DNA of 64,000 nucleotides from Rhabdophis nuchalis (lineage: Eukaryota > Chordata > Lepidosauria > Squamata > Natricidae). Position 1 is the stretch's first letter. Each line of letters opens with the position of its first letter. Location: contig CM077645.1 of NCBI GenBank assembly GCA_039707465.1, positions 167,477,503-167,541,502 of the forward strand. Reading direction: 5' to 3'. Made by a program: the position numbers and the translations under genes. Positions 21,591-33,887 of this stretch are shown here, piece by piece. Below the pieces are notes generated by a model. That model was not told where the DNA came from, ran no database searches, and worked only from the letters and a program-made list of their open reading frames with translations.

Positions 21591-24500
21591 GGTTGAATCA
21601 TGAGCAGCCTTTGTGGGCTAATCTTTTTCTTCAATCACTACAAATTATTTCCCTCTACTTTGACATTTTAATGCAATGATATGACTTGTATTTAGCATTT
21701 TCTTCCAGTGTTTCAGGTGTATCATAATGTTTACATATTCCACTATCCATTTTTATGTCCGAAATGTCTTTTTAAAATTCCCAGTCATGAGAAAGTATAT
21801 ATATATATATATTGCTCTTGAGAAATGGGCTTTTCCTAAATTATTGCTATACGTGACACAGGCTGTTTAGCAAAAGACACTGTAGCATGAATATTTAGTG
21901 CTGAAAAATAGTTTTGATTTGATGATTTAAAGCACACTGTTTCTTAACATGAATTAGTTATAATTATTATATGGTAAGAGATTATGCCATCATTTCCAAA
22001 TATAATGCCGTTCAAAGGTATTGGAAGTGCTATTCCCAGAGCATCATGTTAGCTAGAGATGTTGGGAAAACCGTAGGCTCAAAACACTTGGAGGGAGCCA
22101 AATTGGGGAAGAATGGAATAACTGTAGTTTTCATTCCATACCGATTTCAAGCAAAATTCTTGTTCCAAAGACCATCTTAAAAGTATTTTTTCCTATGCTT
22201 GTTTACACTTGAATGAAATTCTCTTTGTATAAATTAAATATGTCAAACTTGTGAATGTGTCCATTATCATTAAACATGATCTAAATATTTCCTATATATG
22301 ATGATGTAGTAAGTTTCAAAAATATATGACATTGTGGTAATGGCACAAACTAACATGAGAGTAAAATTACTTGTGCGTTAGTTTGTTAAACTAAATGTAG
22401 TATGGTGGTGATGCTTAGAGTTGACTGCTTCCATGAAAATATTGCTGGTACTCTGCTGTGAAAAATGGCACATTTTGACACTGGGAAAGGCATACTGAAA
22501 TAAACTATTTTAGCATACTCCAATAATAAAATGCACCATGACTGCCACTCACTCATTCAAACATATTCTAATTTCCAAAGAAACGATAATGAAAATGAAC
22601 ATAATCAATAATGGATATGTTGACAATGAGGTGGGGAGTGGGGTAGCAGCTTGCAACTCTTTTGTTGCCTTCAATTGGCCTAACAAAAATGTTACCTTTT
22701 TATAGGCTTTTGTTGTTTTCCAATAACAAGAAAAGAATTACAGTGACTAACCAAATCAGAATAAACAACTTAGGTACCTTAAAGACTATCAAATTTATAG
22801 ATGAAATATTAACTGATGTTTATCTTGCAGACATGGATTCTCTAGGCAGGAGTGTCAAGCCACGCCTGTCCCAGCTTCACAAAGGGAAAAAAACATTGTG
22901 ATATATCACATGACGGCAATGTGATATAGCGAGTTGGACACCTGTGCTCTAGAGAAATCTGACCCACTGACCCTTGTATTTTAATGTCTTTTTTAATAAT
23001 TCTGTGCAGCTATTTGAGAAAACTGTCATTGCATCTTACGAAATAAGATGGAGTCCATTAAACAGGTACCAATTAGAAATTGTTACCATAAGAAGGCATG
23101 ATATGCATTTTTCTTTCTTATTTTTTTCCAATTAAAACAAGGTTTTCCGGTGAATCCTGAAATAAAAAAACCTTTGCATCTGGTATCTAATTTCCTCCTA
23201 GTGGCTAGGAAGCCCACCTTTCCAAAATAGCTATCGCAACCTTCTTTCATTTGCCCACCAGTAACTATAACCAGAAGGACAGTGCTTCTCCCCTTGGAAG
23301 CTCCATTTAACTGTAGCTGAAATTCTCCATTTAAAATGTAAAATCTTTTTAATTTTTCTCCATTTAAAATTAAATATTTTAACATCATCTAGAAACATGG
23401 CTGTGACAAAGCAGCTTTTAAGTGTTTTTCGGCCAGAACTTACTGATAACGCAACCTACTTTAATTATCACCACCACCATGCCCACTGCCCACATTTTAC
23501 TTTTTCCTCTGTGCAGTACTAAGTTTTGCAAGGTATTCCAACCTCCCCTCCTTTTTCTTGGACAATGACACCTTTAAGAAACATGTTCCAGTTACAAATA
23601 CAGGCTATTGAGGGTTTTTTTGTGTTGCAATAAGAGTCTACTAATGCAGTCCATAACTTGATCAACTTGATAAACATTCTTCACTACTGTTTTGACAATA
23701 TTTGTTTTATTTTTTGCAACTAGTACTCATTTTTATTAAAAGACAATATTTAACAGTGAGTCAAAAACAAGCAATCCATGTTGCTTCTAAAATACTGTCT
23801 ACTAAAATGTATAAAACCTCCGTGCATGCCTTATGCTTTCAAAGTGATGTATTCTGTAAATGTACAGTGTGCACCATAAGTCTTTTGAGTCTTTCTGATT
23901 CACAGAGTTAGCAATTTATCCTCTACACCACCAAAGCAGATTCAATTCTTACATGGAATCCCACTTGCATGTGTATTGAAGGAATAACATGCTTCTAAGT
24001 ACTTTTTTTTTGAATGCATATGTATAAAGCATACTTTTTTTAAAAAAAAGTGTGCATCTTTTAAAAATATGTATTGATGCAATTCACTTACAAATGAGCT
24101 TCAATCTGTTCAAGAACTCTAGCCTTCAACAGGAAAAATGGATAGAATGCATTCTTCTTGCCACTGAATAAACAAGCCTACCCAGCCACAGCTAAAATTA
24201 AAGGCATGATTCTGATGCAGATTGTTCAGCGTCCAAAATCCTGGTGGGGCTTTAACAATTGTTGTAAACAATTACAATGATATAGAAAAGGAATTTGTAA
24301 AATGGAGGCAAAAGGAATGGCTTCCCTCTTCTCCGAGGCAACAGGAAACTCCAAGCATTGTATTTTTGAACCAGCAGGGAAAAGTAATGGGTTGTTTTTT
24401 TCTGTAGTGCTACGTATTGTGGAACACATTTGTTGCCATGAATCTTGAAGTTCACATTGTATGAGAAAGAGCTTTATACAAGCTAAGCTTTTCATAAAGA

Positions 24501-25316
24501 GAAATCAATGTGATTGGCCCCTCCAGATTGCAGTATCTTTTCTATAAATATGTTTCAAAGCAAGAAATGCACTGTTTCAAGAAAAAATACAATTTAGTCT
24601 TTGGTTTTGATAATAACAGGAAAACACAGTGGCAATGTGATGCAAAAAAATATGCTATTGATATTCTTAATCATTGTAATTATTTAAAAAAAATCTCTTC
24701 TTGATTAAAGTTTCTTTTAACAATAAAATTTCTCTGCTGCTATTCTTCCATCCTAAATGTCTTCAGTGCAGGAATCATGCATGACTGCATATGCTGGCCT
24801 TCTTGATAATAGGGTTCCCCCCCACTTCGGTGCTAATTATTGAAGCGTGCATCAAAGATCTGTGTATATGAAAATCAATATATTATCGGCATTAATGTTT
24901 CAAGCTCTGCATTTGAATATTTTTAGCTGTTTAGTATGATTTTTATAATGTCCTAGTAGTAGACTGTTCTGGAAACAGCAGAGTCAGTAGCTGATCTGGG
25001 CATATGACTAGAGCAAAATATGGTCCTCCTCTGCTTTTTCTACCCTCATAATACCTTTTAGAGGAAAGTGTTGTGGGTGACTATCACAAGGATCATTCAT
25101 TGGAGGTAGAGGAAATGCTCAGAGGACTCTTGTCTAGCAAAATAATACCAACAATACAAAATAGCAACTAAAGAAATTTATTTTTAGCACAAAGGGGGTG
25201 AGAATGGGGGGGTGGAAAGGAGGATTTTTTTTTAACCTCCATGGGGTGAAAAACAATCAAAGAACTGAATGGATAGTTAAATGATGGGCCAATTGCAAAA
25301 TAAATGAGTTGTAGCA
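21591..25316. other. Intergenic, no gene seen
   Basis: AT-rich DNA downstream of PIEZO2. A short hAT-like element lies near 22847 and several homopolymer runs occur. Short open frames lack recognisable domains or conserved sequence. Confidence 0.5.
22847..22944. mobile_element. Short hAT-like MITE
   Basis: Begins CAGGAGTGTCAAGC and ends GAGTTGGACACCTG, an imperfect inverted pair, at a TCTCTAG-type target that recurs on the right as CTCTAGAG. Confidence 0.55.
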
Positions 25317-25329
25317 ATAGCAGTAAGGC

Positions 25330-25405
25330 ACCAAAAACAAATTCCTTGTGTGCTAATCACACTTGGCTAATAAAGAATTCAATTCTATTCTATTCTATTC
25401 TATTC
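25330..25405 (+). mobile_element. CR1-L3-like LINE 3' end with (AATAG)n tail
   Basis: CAAATTCCTTGTGTGCTAAT, CACACTTGGCTAATAAAG, then (ATTCT)n. Matches the 3' end at 42120-42235. Confidence 0.75.
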
Positions 25406-25603
25406 CTTAGACCTATATACCACTTCACAGTGCTTTACAGTCCTCTCTAAGTGGTTTGTAGAGTCAGCATATTGCCCCCAAAAGTCTGGGTCCTCATTTT
25501 ATTGACCTCAGAAGGATTGTAGACTGAGTCAACTTTGAGATGGTGAGAATCGAACTGCTGGCAGTCAGCAGAATTAGCCTGCAATAATGCGCGCCAGTCA
25601 CGC
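25406..25603 (-). mobile_element. tRNA-derived SINE, same family as 42755-43000
   Basis: Reverse-orientation copy including the TATATAGGTCT tail side, the TGCCCCCAAAAGTCTGGGTC core and the TCGAACTGCTGGCAGTC tRNA-like region. It directly abuts the CR1 (AATAG)n tail. Confidence 0.7.
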
Positions 25604-26656
25604 TCTTTGTTTATATATTTGTCTATATTTGTAACTAGTTATGTTGGAGTCAGATGAGGCTGGAACTTAATACTGGGGAGGGGTTTTCAAGGGTGAGTTC
25701 TCACTGTAGTGCTCATGGTTGTCTTTTGGGGAAGTAATACCATGAGCAGAATTGCCTTTTTCTTTTCTACTCATCCCAAACGATGCCTAACACAGGCTTT
25801 CTGAGCATTTTTTTTTCTCGCTTCATGGTAAGTTCTTCTCTCACCTCTATGTCCTACAAACTTATGTTTGAAAGCCACCGTTTCATACTAGTTTCTTCCT
25901 TCCCTAGACAGAATTAGGATTTGTTTTTGTTTTGTGTTTAACCACAGCCATGACTCTTAATTTTTCCCCCCTGTTCCGTAGTTCTGGAAGTGCGATGTTT
26001 AGGGCTCCCTTAAATTTAGGTTTGGCTTTGGAAACCAACCAAAAATTATTTTCATCATGATTCTGCTTCAGCCTTTAGAAAGGAGGGGCAGGGGAGGGTC
26101 TTCTGAGAATCCATGAAGCTCACATTCCAATACAAATAGGGACTCTACACCCTTTCCTAATTAAAACCATACTGTGCCTTTGCTGAAAATAGACCAGAGA
26201 CCACCCCAGACCATTTAAAAATGCATAATGTTCTTAGTACAATTCATTCATAGCAGATGATAGCCATAATGCTATGTTATATGGACATCAGGATGAACAA
26301 CACATTCCATGTTTCTCCCTTAAATCATGCATCACCCTTGAGCTCATCAAGGCTCTGAAATACATATGGAGATAGTTTTGGTCTATATACTCTGAGACAA
26401 AAATAGCATAAATGAACCTCAAAATTAACTTGTTTGTTCTTTTCTGCAAAGTATGGGGTTTTAAAAAAAAATTCCCATAGCATTTTTTGTGGGGGAGGGA
26501 GAAGATGCTGTCTTAACAACTTCCATATGATACTACCAGCATCTATTTTTCAGGGTGATTCTGCTCATGGACACAAGCTTTTCCCTTTTACACATAGAAT
26601 TAGGTAAGGAGGCTGAACCATGTAAATGCCACAATTCAAACCACAACGGCCTAGTT

Positions 26657-27025
26657 CAGTGATGGCTAACCTTTTTGTCATGGTGTGCTGAAAGCACGTG
26701 CGCACCCATAATGCAATGTGTGACCCCATACTCCCCCCACCCCCACGCATGAACCCCTGCACGTGCCCCGCCACCTCGCACATGCATGCATGACCACCGC
26801 ACATGCCTTGCCCCATGTATGCATGCACAACCACCACATGTGTGCCCTGCCCCTGTGCACATATCTCCCACATGTGCCCTGAAACCAAAGACCTGAAAAC
26901 CAGCAGGCTGGTGGGAGGCACATGCGCATGCACGGTGCATCTGAGCTGGGGCAATAGCTCATGTGCCCACAGAAAGGGCTCTGTGTGCCACCTGTGTCAT
27001 GCATGCCGTAGGTTCACCATCATGG
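26657..27025. mobile_element. Non-autonomous hAT-like element, second copy of the 18821 family
   Basis: Ends CAGTGATGGCTAACCT and AGGTTCACCATCATGG are inverted; flanks GCCTAGTT and ACCTCGTT agree at 6 of 8 positions. Interior is rich in CACATGTG/GCATGCAC. Confidence 0.7.
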
Positions 27026-27033
27026 ACCTCGTT

Positions 27034-29388
27034 TATCCCTTGAATTTTATATGGTTAAACAGATCAATATTTTTATATTTCAACCAACTGAAACAATCAT
27101 AGTTGAAAATGAAATAAATGTAATTTATGAAATATATTTTAAATGTACATAATTACAGGAAAAATGAAGCCACCTGATTCTCTTCTTTTGTAAATGAAGG
27201 AGAAGACAATATATCCATCCATTTGAGTTCTCTGATGTGTTGTTATTTTTAACACTGAAATAAATATACTGTATATTCTCTAGGCTTGGTCATATGTGCT
27301 TATGGAGCTTTCAGGTTCTGCAGTAGCTGTAGATGTATTTTTGAGAAGATTTTGAGCACTATCTATAATTGAAATTTGTATTGCTCTAAAAGAAGGAGGC
27401 AGAACTTGCAGATGGAATTCATGTAAAGCTACCCAAAATTCTTGAAAAGTCTCCTGGAACCAGCAGCTTTTACATATCTTGCATCCTGCACCCCAGAAAT
27501 CTCTTATAAACTGTAGGAAATAACCACCTAACAGTCCCAAGCACATATATGTGACAGTAAGCTTTGTGTTTAGTTTGGTGTGTTGTTTTGTTTTGTAATA
27601 CATTTGTGAAGGTTTCATTATTGGACTGGGGCTACTTTGTTGTTGTTCCTGTACAGACATTCCTCAGATCTGGGAATTTTGGATTACTCTCTCAAATGCC
27701 AATTCTATATTATTAGTGCCAGATTAGTAGCAAACATGATTGGATTGAAGTTCATACTTGTACAATATTGGTTAAGATTTTCACAGCTTTATAAAATGTA
27801 TCTACCAGCCAAAATCAAGGCTTTATGGGATACAGTCAGAAAAGTGAATTAGTACCAGAGATTCAAGGAACCAATAAAAACAAATGCAACTCTGCTTACA
27901 GTTGACTTTCGTTCTGCTTTCCAGACATTCTGAGGATAAATTAGCTCTATAGCTCAAAGCAGGTGCAATGGATTTGTGGGTGGAAACATCCATGTATTTT
28001 ACTCATCAGTGTCAAATCCTAACTTACCCTTGCAAGTGGACCTGGGGGACACAGACCAAAATTTTTATAAGTCCCAATAGCAACTAAACTAGTTGCATTC
28101 AATTGTAACTATTAGGAGCTCCACTGGTTTCAATGTAAATAATTGTTTATCTTTGTAATAACTTGCTGTTGCTTTCAGATCATTTGATTTGGTTTAGACA
28201 CCGCTATAAATTATTTGGAAGATCTGTAGAAACCTCCAGGCACTAATAAAATAACTATTCATGCATTGCCATTTGCAGTTAATATTCAGCATTACTCAAT
28301 TAGGAAAAAACATTTCCTGAGGAAGCACATAGCTAATGAATTTAAATTGAGCATTCGTTAAATTGCAAAACTAAAAAACCATCAACATGAAGAAAAGACA
28401 CAATTTTCAGAAAATGATCAAGGTTGACAATTGATTAGTTGCATGACAGACCCAGAAGGGGAAAAGTGTATCTCATTGTCAGCAGACTTTCAAGTTGAAA
28501 CCACTCAAATATATAATCAGTGATCCATAACACCCCAAGTAAGGGAGGGCGAACAGGGGTACATGTGTGGCCAATATGGCATGAGTGCAGAGGGGTTGGG
28601 AGAGAGGCAGGTGGGTGGGTAGACAATTATATCAGCAACTTCCGACCTTCCCTATTGGCTTTCTGGGGAAGCCACCAGGGATTGAGGGGTGCTACAACCA
28701 GTTATAAATGTGAATGGATTGCCAAGCACCAGATTGCAATCATATGACCACAGAGTGCTAGGACTCCCAGAATTCTGAGAACCAGTCAGAATACTCACAA
28801 TCTTAAGAGAAATTTTAGGTACACTGTTCTCAACAATCGATTAACAGTCAAATAATATAGTTCAATTGTATTAATGGGCCCCTCCTTTAATTATAATATT
28901 TAGTACTCAGGTTCCCTTTAGTCAACCTTCAAAGTCCCTTCACATCATATGCTTATTTTCCAATTAACAACGCTTTCCCATGGAAGAATTTCTTAATTTT
29001 AAAATCTTTGTATCTCATTTAATAAAAATTTAAACAACAGGAAACATTGTTTTTGGTCTCTCTGGCCCCTTTCCAAATCAACATTCTAAATGCTCTTTTC
29101 CTGATTTCCAAAAGTGATTTTTTCTTTTTAACTTACATGTAACCTTTAATACAGGATAAAGGGAAACTGCCCCAGCATAATAAAAATTGCTCGTCCGAAG
29201 ATTCTTAACATCAAAAACATTGGTGACAAGCAATTTCCTGAGGTGGTTAAGAAAGAAAGGCACTCAGTATCAATTGAAGGGCTAGGAGAGGACCTGGCTA
29301 GTTGGAGAAGGAAGGTAGGTCTTTAGTCATCAGCTGTCAGGTGCAAGAAACCAGGAGCCAGAATAGAGTTCAAAACTACTCAGAGTTT
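27034..29388. other. Intergenic, no gene seen
   Basis: AT-rich intergenic DNA. A 126-codon frame on the - strand (27660-27280) has no recognised domain, no family match that I know and no splice context, so it is not called a gene. Confidence 0.45.
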
Positions 29389-29402
29389 ATTTCCTGCTAT
29401 AT

Positions 29403-29631
29403 CTTCATCTTCTTTTAATGATCCCATTATCCTTTGTAGGGTGGAGTTTGGGTAACTGAATGGAGCTGAGTGTTTACTGGCTGGCTGCCCCCTCCTGTCG
29501 CCAATGCGGAGTGATTTTCAGCAGTTATATTCTCATTGTACCCAGAGATAAATATCTGCCTCTATCTAGGATTGAACTCACAGCTTCCTGATTGTGAAGA
29601 GAGAGCTCCACCTCTAGGCCACTGCACTACT
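29403..29631 (-). mobile_element. tRNA-derived SINE with 14-bp target duplication
   Basis: In reverse orientation: GTGGCCTAGAGGTGGAGCTC (A-box-like) and GTGAGTTCAATCCTAG (B-box-like), then a unique body and an A-rich tail. Flanked by ATTTCCTGCTATAT at 29389-29402 and 29632-29645, a perfect duplication. Confidence 0.85.
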
Positions 29632-29662
29632 ATTTCCTGCTATATATACACATGAATCTGAT

Positions 29663-29965
29663 CTACTCACAGTCCAGGCAAATTGGCCACAGATAAGAAT
29701 CAACAGACTTCGGAGGCGGGGGACTGGAATTAGGTCTCTTGTAGGAACCGAGAGACTCCAAACTAATGACGCATTTGACCCCACCTTCGGGCTCAGCCTG
29801 CTCATCACTCATATTGGGCTTTGATGTTTCTTCTGCTTCTTTGAAGTTGGGCGGGGGGGGGGGCTGCATGGAGCTGTATGGAGCCAATTTGGTATCTAGT
29901 CCTCTCCTTGATGTGGAGAGGATTTCCAAGGAGCCAATCCGTTTACCACCTCCTTTTGCTGCCAT
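29663..29965 (-). other. Unrecognised open frame, 100 codons
   Basis: The frame starts MAAKGGGKRIGSLEILSTSR and is Pro/Ser/Glu-rich (PPPPPNFKEAEETSKP). It is also open about 25 codons upstream of this ATG. I do not recognise it; it could be part of an old retroelement gag or a processed copy. No splice signals or partners are evident. Confidence 0.2.
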
Positions 29966-30192
29966 ATCTGTTGGCTCTGCTTTTACAGAGCCATCTTCAG
30001 TGTATGTTGCTTTCCCGAAAGACCATTTTGGTGGTAAAATTTGTTACTACTGTATTAGGGCAGGTTTTTATTGTCAAAATTTCTTTGGGAATTATGATAA
30101 CGGGATTGACTACTATGCTAAAGATTAATATAAATATTTCTATTCAGTATTAAGTCAGAACTTTATGTTATGGTTTGACTGAGTGGTGAGCC

Positions 30193-30193
<1 letters not shown>

Positions 30194-30228
<35 letters not shown>
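30194..30228. repeat. (ATT)n microsatellite
   Basis: About eleven ATT units. Confidence 0.9.
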
Positions 30229-31197
30229 GTGTCCCTTATTTTTTGAGAACTTATAGAAATGAATAGTTTAAAGATTTCTCAAGTTTTGTTATAAAATTTA
30301 ATGTGAGAGTTAGCATTAAGGAGAAGTTTTATGATTTACAGTAGTTTGATTTTTTTAGATAAAGGGCTAAGGTTAAATACTCATGTATATACTTTATTGG
30401 TGTGACTGAGTTAGAATTAAGGTTTGTATTTCTTAAGATTTGTAGTAAAAAAAAGGTGAAATGTAAAATTATCTCACGCTCTGTAGTAATTTGGGATTTA
30501 TGTTATGATTTTAATTAATTGCTCTGATGCGTATTGGAATGAAGATGAAATTCAGATTGGTGTTATGAATCCATAGCCAGGAACGCTTGATGTCTTCTGT
30601 AACATTACAGGGTTAACTTTTTTTTCACAGTTGATTGTCTTGGTTTAGTATTATTTTATGCTATGCAGAGTTTATGTAGTCCATACGGGCCTGACCATGA
30701 GGGCCTCTGAGAGAGCTGCAGAGGCAATTTGTTTCTTGCCAACTCTTTTTACAGCAATATCTCCAGTCTGGCATTCCTGTTGCTTTATATTATTGTATTG
30801 CATTTTTCCTTTTCCTTTTTTGTTCCTTATAGTTCACTTACTATAGTTTCTTCATTGATCGAAGCAGTTAATATATTGATCAGATAAATAAAATATTATT
30901 TGTAAAATGTTGACATATCAGGTGATTGTATTGCTTATTTCTGTTCCTTGAAAACTACTGAATTATACAGCTAAGTGAAATTCCCAGAACACAATTGCTA
31001 TTAAGTCACATCAACAATCAATATGACTGAATACTGTAATTGTATTTTAATGGCTTGTGACTGACTTCCCTTAACAGCAATCAGATCACTCTTAAGTCTT
31101 CAAAAGGGAAGCTTGTCTCATTTTCTCCTACTCATTTACTATAATGTAGTTGTTGAGTTGTTGGTTTTTTTTTTTCATATTTCAAGGAGTTACAAGA

Positions 31198-31529
31198 GGG
31201 ACACGGTGGCTCAGTGGCTAAGACGCTGAGCTTGCGGATCAGAAAGGTCAGCAGTTTAGTGGTTCGAATCCCTAGCGCCGCGTAATGGAGTGATCTCCTG
31301 TTACTTGCCCCAGCTTCTGCCAACTTAGCAGTTTGAAAGCATGTAAAAATGCAAGTAGAAAAATAGGAAACACCTTTGGTGGGTAGGTAACCGCGTTCCA
31401 TGCGCCACATGACCACAGATGTGTCTTCGGACAGCGCTAGTTCTTCGGCTTTAAAACGGAAATGAGCATCGCCCCCTAGAGTCGGGAACGATTAGCACAT
31501 ATGTGCGAGGGAAACCTTTACCTTTTACT
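31198..31529 (+). mobile_element. Sauria SINE, near full length
   Basis: tRNA-like head GGGACACGGTGGCTCAGTGG with B-box-like GGTTCGAATCC, the body motif GCAGTTTGAAAGCATGTAAA, and the BovB-related 3' end GCACATATGTGCGAGGG with (ACCTTT) tail. These are the hallmarks of Sauria SINEs, which borrow the RTE/BovB 3' end. Confidence 0.9.
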
Positions 31530-33737
31530 ATTGATACCAGCAGAAGACCATTCCGCTAGGTATGTGTTGCTGGTCTTATCACAATCTATTTGCTATACCA
31601 GATATAAATACATATACTACCTCCTGGAGGTTTGAAAATTCCAAAAATATCAAGGCTACTTTTTAATGACTAAAATGGGGCTGAACAATATGCACAGCAC
31701 CATCTTGTGGCAATAGTTATGTATTTTACTGAAAAGGTAAAGCTAAGGAAAACTGCTGGATTGCTGTACAAATGTCAAATGTGGGACATTACTTTCTTCT
31801 GCCAAAGATACTATCCTTTTTAGCTATTAAACATTCCAAACTATTTTCAAAGGCACAGCCATAAACCAGAGGCCACTTCAAATGGTCTACAATTACTATA
31901 ATCATCAACCTGATATTATTGTCTTCTATTATTGAGTTTCATCCCTATGTACAATTAAACTGCTACGAGATAATTATCTATGTAATTAAGGAACCCCAGT
32001 GCTCATTTTCTGAGGATTGGCAGGTTATTGCTTCTACAGGATGATCCTTATTGTAATAAGGTTCACAAATCAACCATTAGAGTTTTCCATTTTTATTTTG
32101 TACGGGTGAACTACAGAGTTTCTTAGGCTAGAGCAGCAGGGCAATGATGACAACTTTCATACTCTATTGCATTTACAGATAAGCTCGGCACGATTAAGTA
32201 CAAGTTTCACATGGCAAAAATCATTTTACACAGCATCTGGATATATAAACAAATCACTCTGAATAGTTACTTTTATGTAACATTGGATTACATTTTAGCA
32301 TACTCGTGCAAACCAATTGTTGCAATGTTGCTCACTGAAAACTGGCAATTACTTCCAAAACTGTCTTCCCTGCTACATTTTTGATCCAATTAAAAGGACT
32401 GTGCGTAATGTCTTGAAAAACAAAGCACTAATTAGTTGGAAAGCACAGATAATTTGCATTATACAAGGGAAACAGCAAATCCATTACTTTTTAATCTGCT
32501 ATATTATAGAAAAGTAGGTTAAATAGTCAAAGCTAGACATTGAATGTATTAAATAGATACACTGTCACAAATTCCAATCTTGAACGCATAATTAAATCTA
32601 GAATTACAATTTTATTTTCATTGCTAGTCATTCCATGTTCTATCTCAAATTTTCAATATACCAGAGTTTTTAATTTGGTTTTAGATTCAACATTCTTATG
32701 CTCTATTTGTTGAAAACTCTGATTCCGGGATTCAGGGAATTAAAAGCCTACAGCTTTTCTGAATAAACATGGAGATGCATTTAACTGTTATTTTTCCTTT
32801 GTCACATAACACACTACTGTGAACAGTTATTACAGATAACCACAATCTAGTTGGTATTTGCCTAAACTCCCTTAAATAGAATTGTTGGATTTAGGAGGAG
32901 GAATTAATGTATACATCTCTATGAAAATTCAAATTATTTTAAATTATTCCAGCAAAATCTCATTATTCAAAGATTGAAAATACGAGCTTTACAATACCAA
33001 AGAATATTCAAGAAATAAAGCATATAAAAGTCAAATGGTTCTAGTCCACTGGGATTTCAAATAGAAGACTATATAATCTTTTTAGCTGAATTTCTTTCTT
33101 CTTTTATTTATCTACAATTACAGTGTACCTTATTTGTTCATTGCACATTAGATTCAACGACTAGAAGGAGAATTGAGTTTTCTATCCCATCACAGCCATA
33201 GTTAGAAAGAACCCAATGGTTATCACAATTCCTGTCTCTAATAACCCGTGCTTTCCTGGTAAAGAAACACCAAGGAATTCCTGTTCAAATCACAAATGTG
33301 TCATTAAAAATTGTATTCAAAGCAAAGGAAATCTATCACACTTTTAGATGTTTTGAAATAATTTAATGGCATTACCCACAAACAGAAATAGTATGACTAG
33401 CAGGACTGTTGATACTGAGCCATGTAAGAGACTCCCCGCTTACAGATGTTTAGAGAGAAAAATCCAATGTAAGTATTTCCTTTCCTTCCTCTCTCCCTTT
33501 TTTGAAGGGCTAACTGTACTCAAGTACCGCATTAAAACCAACACATTGTAAAGAATTATGGCTAATGATTGTAATCCAAAAATACTTTAAGGTGCACAGT
33601 CATGCTTTGTATACAAATATCCCAAAGCCAAGCTCATTTCTTTCCAATTTCATGATTGCAATGATGCCATTTTAATTGCCCCCGGAATTTGTTCACTGGG
33701 CAAACAGCTAACATAGTATTTGAGAACAGAGTTAGAA
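31530..33737. other. Intergenic and probable NAPG 3' UTR, no other gene seen
   Basis: AT-rich, with no recognisable repeats or coding homology. The part nearest 33737 is presumably NAPG 3' UTR. Confidence 0.45.
33103..33108 (-). terminator. Candidate polyadenylation signal of NAPG
   Basis: TTTATT on the + strand (AATAAA on the transcript strand) about 630 bp beyond the NAPG stop codon, in non-repeat sequence. Other candidates exist further on, so this is tentative. Confidence 0.25.
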
Positions 33738-33887
33738 TTAGCACAATCCACCGGCATATTCATCATCTTCCTCATTTCCACGAGAAGCTGATACAGCTGC
33801 TCCACTTTCTTTACTTTGTGGTGTAACTGGAGATTTCTTCTTCATACCTCCTCCTGGGACACCAAGGGAAAGGCCAAGCTTTGCATA
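33738..33887 (-). CDS. NAPG: NAPG exon 12 (last coding exon)
   Basis: 150 nt including stop; acceptor tacctttgccag. Encodes YAKLGLSLGVPGGGMKKKSP, a Ser/Ala-rich variable stretch and the conserved acidic end EEDDEYAGGLC. Confidence 0.96.
   Translation of the reverse strand, partial: YAKLGLSLGVPGGGMKKKSPVTPQSKESGAAVSASRGNEEDDEYAGGLC

Noticed and set aside
27280..27660. 126-codon open frame on the - strand in the PIEZO2-NAPG gap
   Set aside because: No recognisable domain, no splice context, no family match I know. AT-rich intergenic DNA yields such frames by chance.
31198..31270. tRNA gene
   Set aside because: A- and B-box-like sequences belong to the head of a Sauria SINE; no complete cloverleaf.
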